Assembly: GCF_008370345.1 (NCBI RefSeq)
Contig: NZ_VTUU01000010.1
Span: 1 to 64,000, forward strand
Direction of reading: 5' to 3'
From: Marinobacter salinexigens
GTDB taxonomy: Bacteria > Pseudomonadota > Gammaproteobacteria > Pseudomonadales > Oleiphilaceae
Length of the DNA: 64,000 bases
Shown here one piece after another: positions 63,558-64,000 of this stretch. Within the stretch, counting starts at the first letter, position 1. The number at the start of each line of letters is the position of its first letter. The position numbers were made by a program, and so were the translations under genes. The notes below the pieces were generated by a model that was not told where the DNA came from, searched no databases, and saw only the letters and a program-made list of their open reading frames with translations.

Positions 63558-64000
63558 ATGACGACACAAACCCACGACAGACTCTTCCACTCACTTATCT
63601 GGCTGACCCGGATAGCCACCTTCGTACTGATCGTTGCGGCGGCAGTTATCCTGGATACAGCCAGTACCGAGAGATACCGGTCTGACGTTCGCCAGCAATG
63701 GCAGGTAAAAGCCGATGACCTTAGCCTGAAGTTGCAGAGCGTCATTCTCCAGAATGTTCAGACAGTCTGGGGGCTGGCTGCCAATGTGTCGGTTGACCCG
63801 AACATCGATGCCGCACGCTTTCACGAACTGGCGTCGGTCATCTTCAGACTGGCGCCTGACCTGAGGAATATAGGCCTGGCACCGGATTTTGTTATCCGAC
63901 ATGTCTACCCGGAGGAAGGCAACCGTGCCGCTATAGGACTCGATCTGACGTCCCAGAGCCTGTCCCCCGAACAGGTGACCATGTTGCTGGAATCCGAAAG
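63558..64000 (+). CDS. CHASE-domain signalling protein, 5' part only
   Basis: The gene runs off the window, leaving 147 codons. A first helix (about 14-36) is followed by an extracytoplasmic CHASE-type sensor region, with the diagnostic LRNIGLAPDFVIRHVYPEEGNRAAIGLDL. CHASE domains sit in histidine kinases and cyclic-nucleotide enzymes. The output domain lies outside the window, so kinase, GGDEF or other cannot be said. It starts 15 bp after the previous kinase and is probably in the same operon. Confidence 0.85.
   Translation, partial: MTTQTHDRLFHSLIWLTRIATFVLIVAAAVILDTASTERYRSDVRQQWQVKADDLSLKLQSVILQNVQTVWGLAANVSVDPNIDAARFHELASVIFRLAPDLRNIGLAPDFVIRHVYPEEGNRAAIGLDLTSQSLSPEQVTMLLESE

Overview
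The window reads as a chromosomal segment of a marine gammaproteobacterium, most likely Marinobacter or a close relative. That placement is my inference from protein resemblance (RapA, CysZ, FadE with an N-terminal membrane segment, UbiF, SelU, an OmpA/OprF-like porin, ThiI with a rhodanese tail) and from the moderately GC-rich, densely packed layout. I see no rRNA, tRNA, CRISPR array, phage or insertion sequence.

Layout. 0.2-7.4 kb, minus strand: cold-shock protein, fluoride channel CrcB, acyl-CoA dehydrogenase FadE, RNA polymerase recycling ATPase RapA, sulfate permease CysZ. 7.5-8.4 kb: a VanZ-like protein, then a gene-free stretch holding a GGA-rich small RNA of the CsrB/RsmZ type with a GacA-box-like palindrome upstream. 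8.4-13.7 kb: a small methyltransferase, SelU, MscS, a YbaK-like protein, UbiF and a HIT protein. 13.8-19.4 kb: the phosphate regulon block pstS-pstC-pstA-pstB-phoU, read leftward from a PHO box. 19.5-21.1 kb: a YciA-like thioesterase and an MFS transporter.

21.3-27.5 kb is an arsenic resistance island with several complementary routes. These are an ArsP-type permease with a small CxxC protein, an ArsJ exporter with its dedicated GAPDH, a fused ArsC-ArsR protein, ArsH and an Acr3 arsenite pump. The fused regulator and arsH diverge from a short AT-rich region carrying repeated CGAATAT motifs, a likely operator.

27.6-49.8 kb is mostly housekeeping: UppP, UvrD, a succinate-semialdehyde dehydrogenase diverging from an acetylpolyamine amidohydrolase, ThiI, PpnN, a small cytochrome c, an enoyl-CoA hydratase-family protein, an ankyrin lipoprotein, TmcA, a second UvrD-like helicase, an OmpA-like protein, a GSTCD-like methyltransferase, a DadA-like oxidase, PPK2 and TatD. 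UvrD is bracketed by two long hairpin elements whose loops are alike but whose stems are unrelated. I regard these as the least explained structure in the window.

49.8-64 kb: a Na/Pi cotransporter-like protein, then signalling genes. A lipoprotein solute-binding protein overlaps a diguanylate cyclase that has its own PhnD-like periplasmic domain. After LysO and a DUF2288 protein come a leftward operon (HPt-REC-REC-GGDEF, REC-HDOD, single REC) and, diverging from it, a rightward run of two histidine kinases and a CHASE-domain protein cut by the window edge. This second block looks like a branched phosphorelay feeding c-di-GMP and HDOD outputs.
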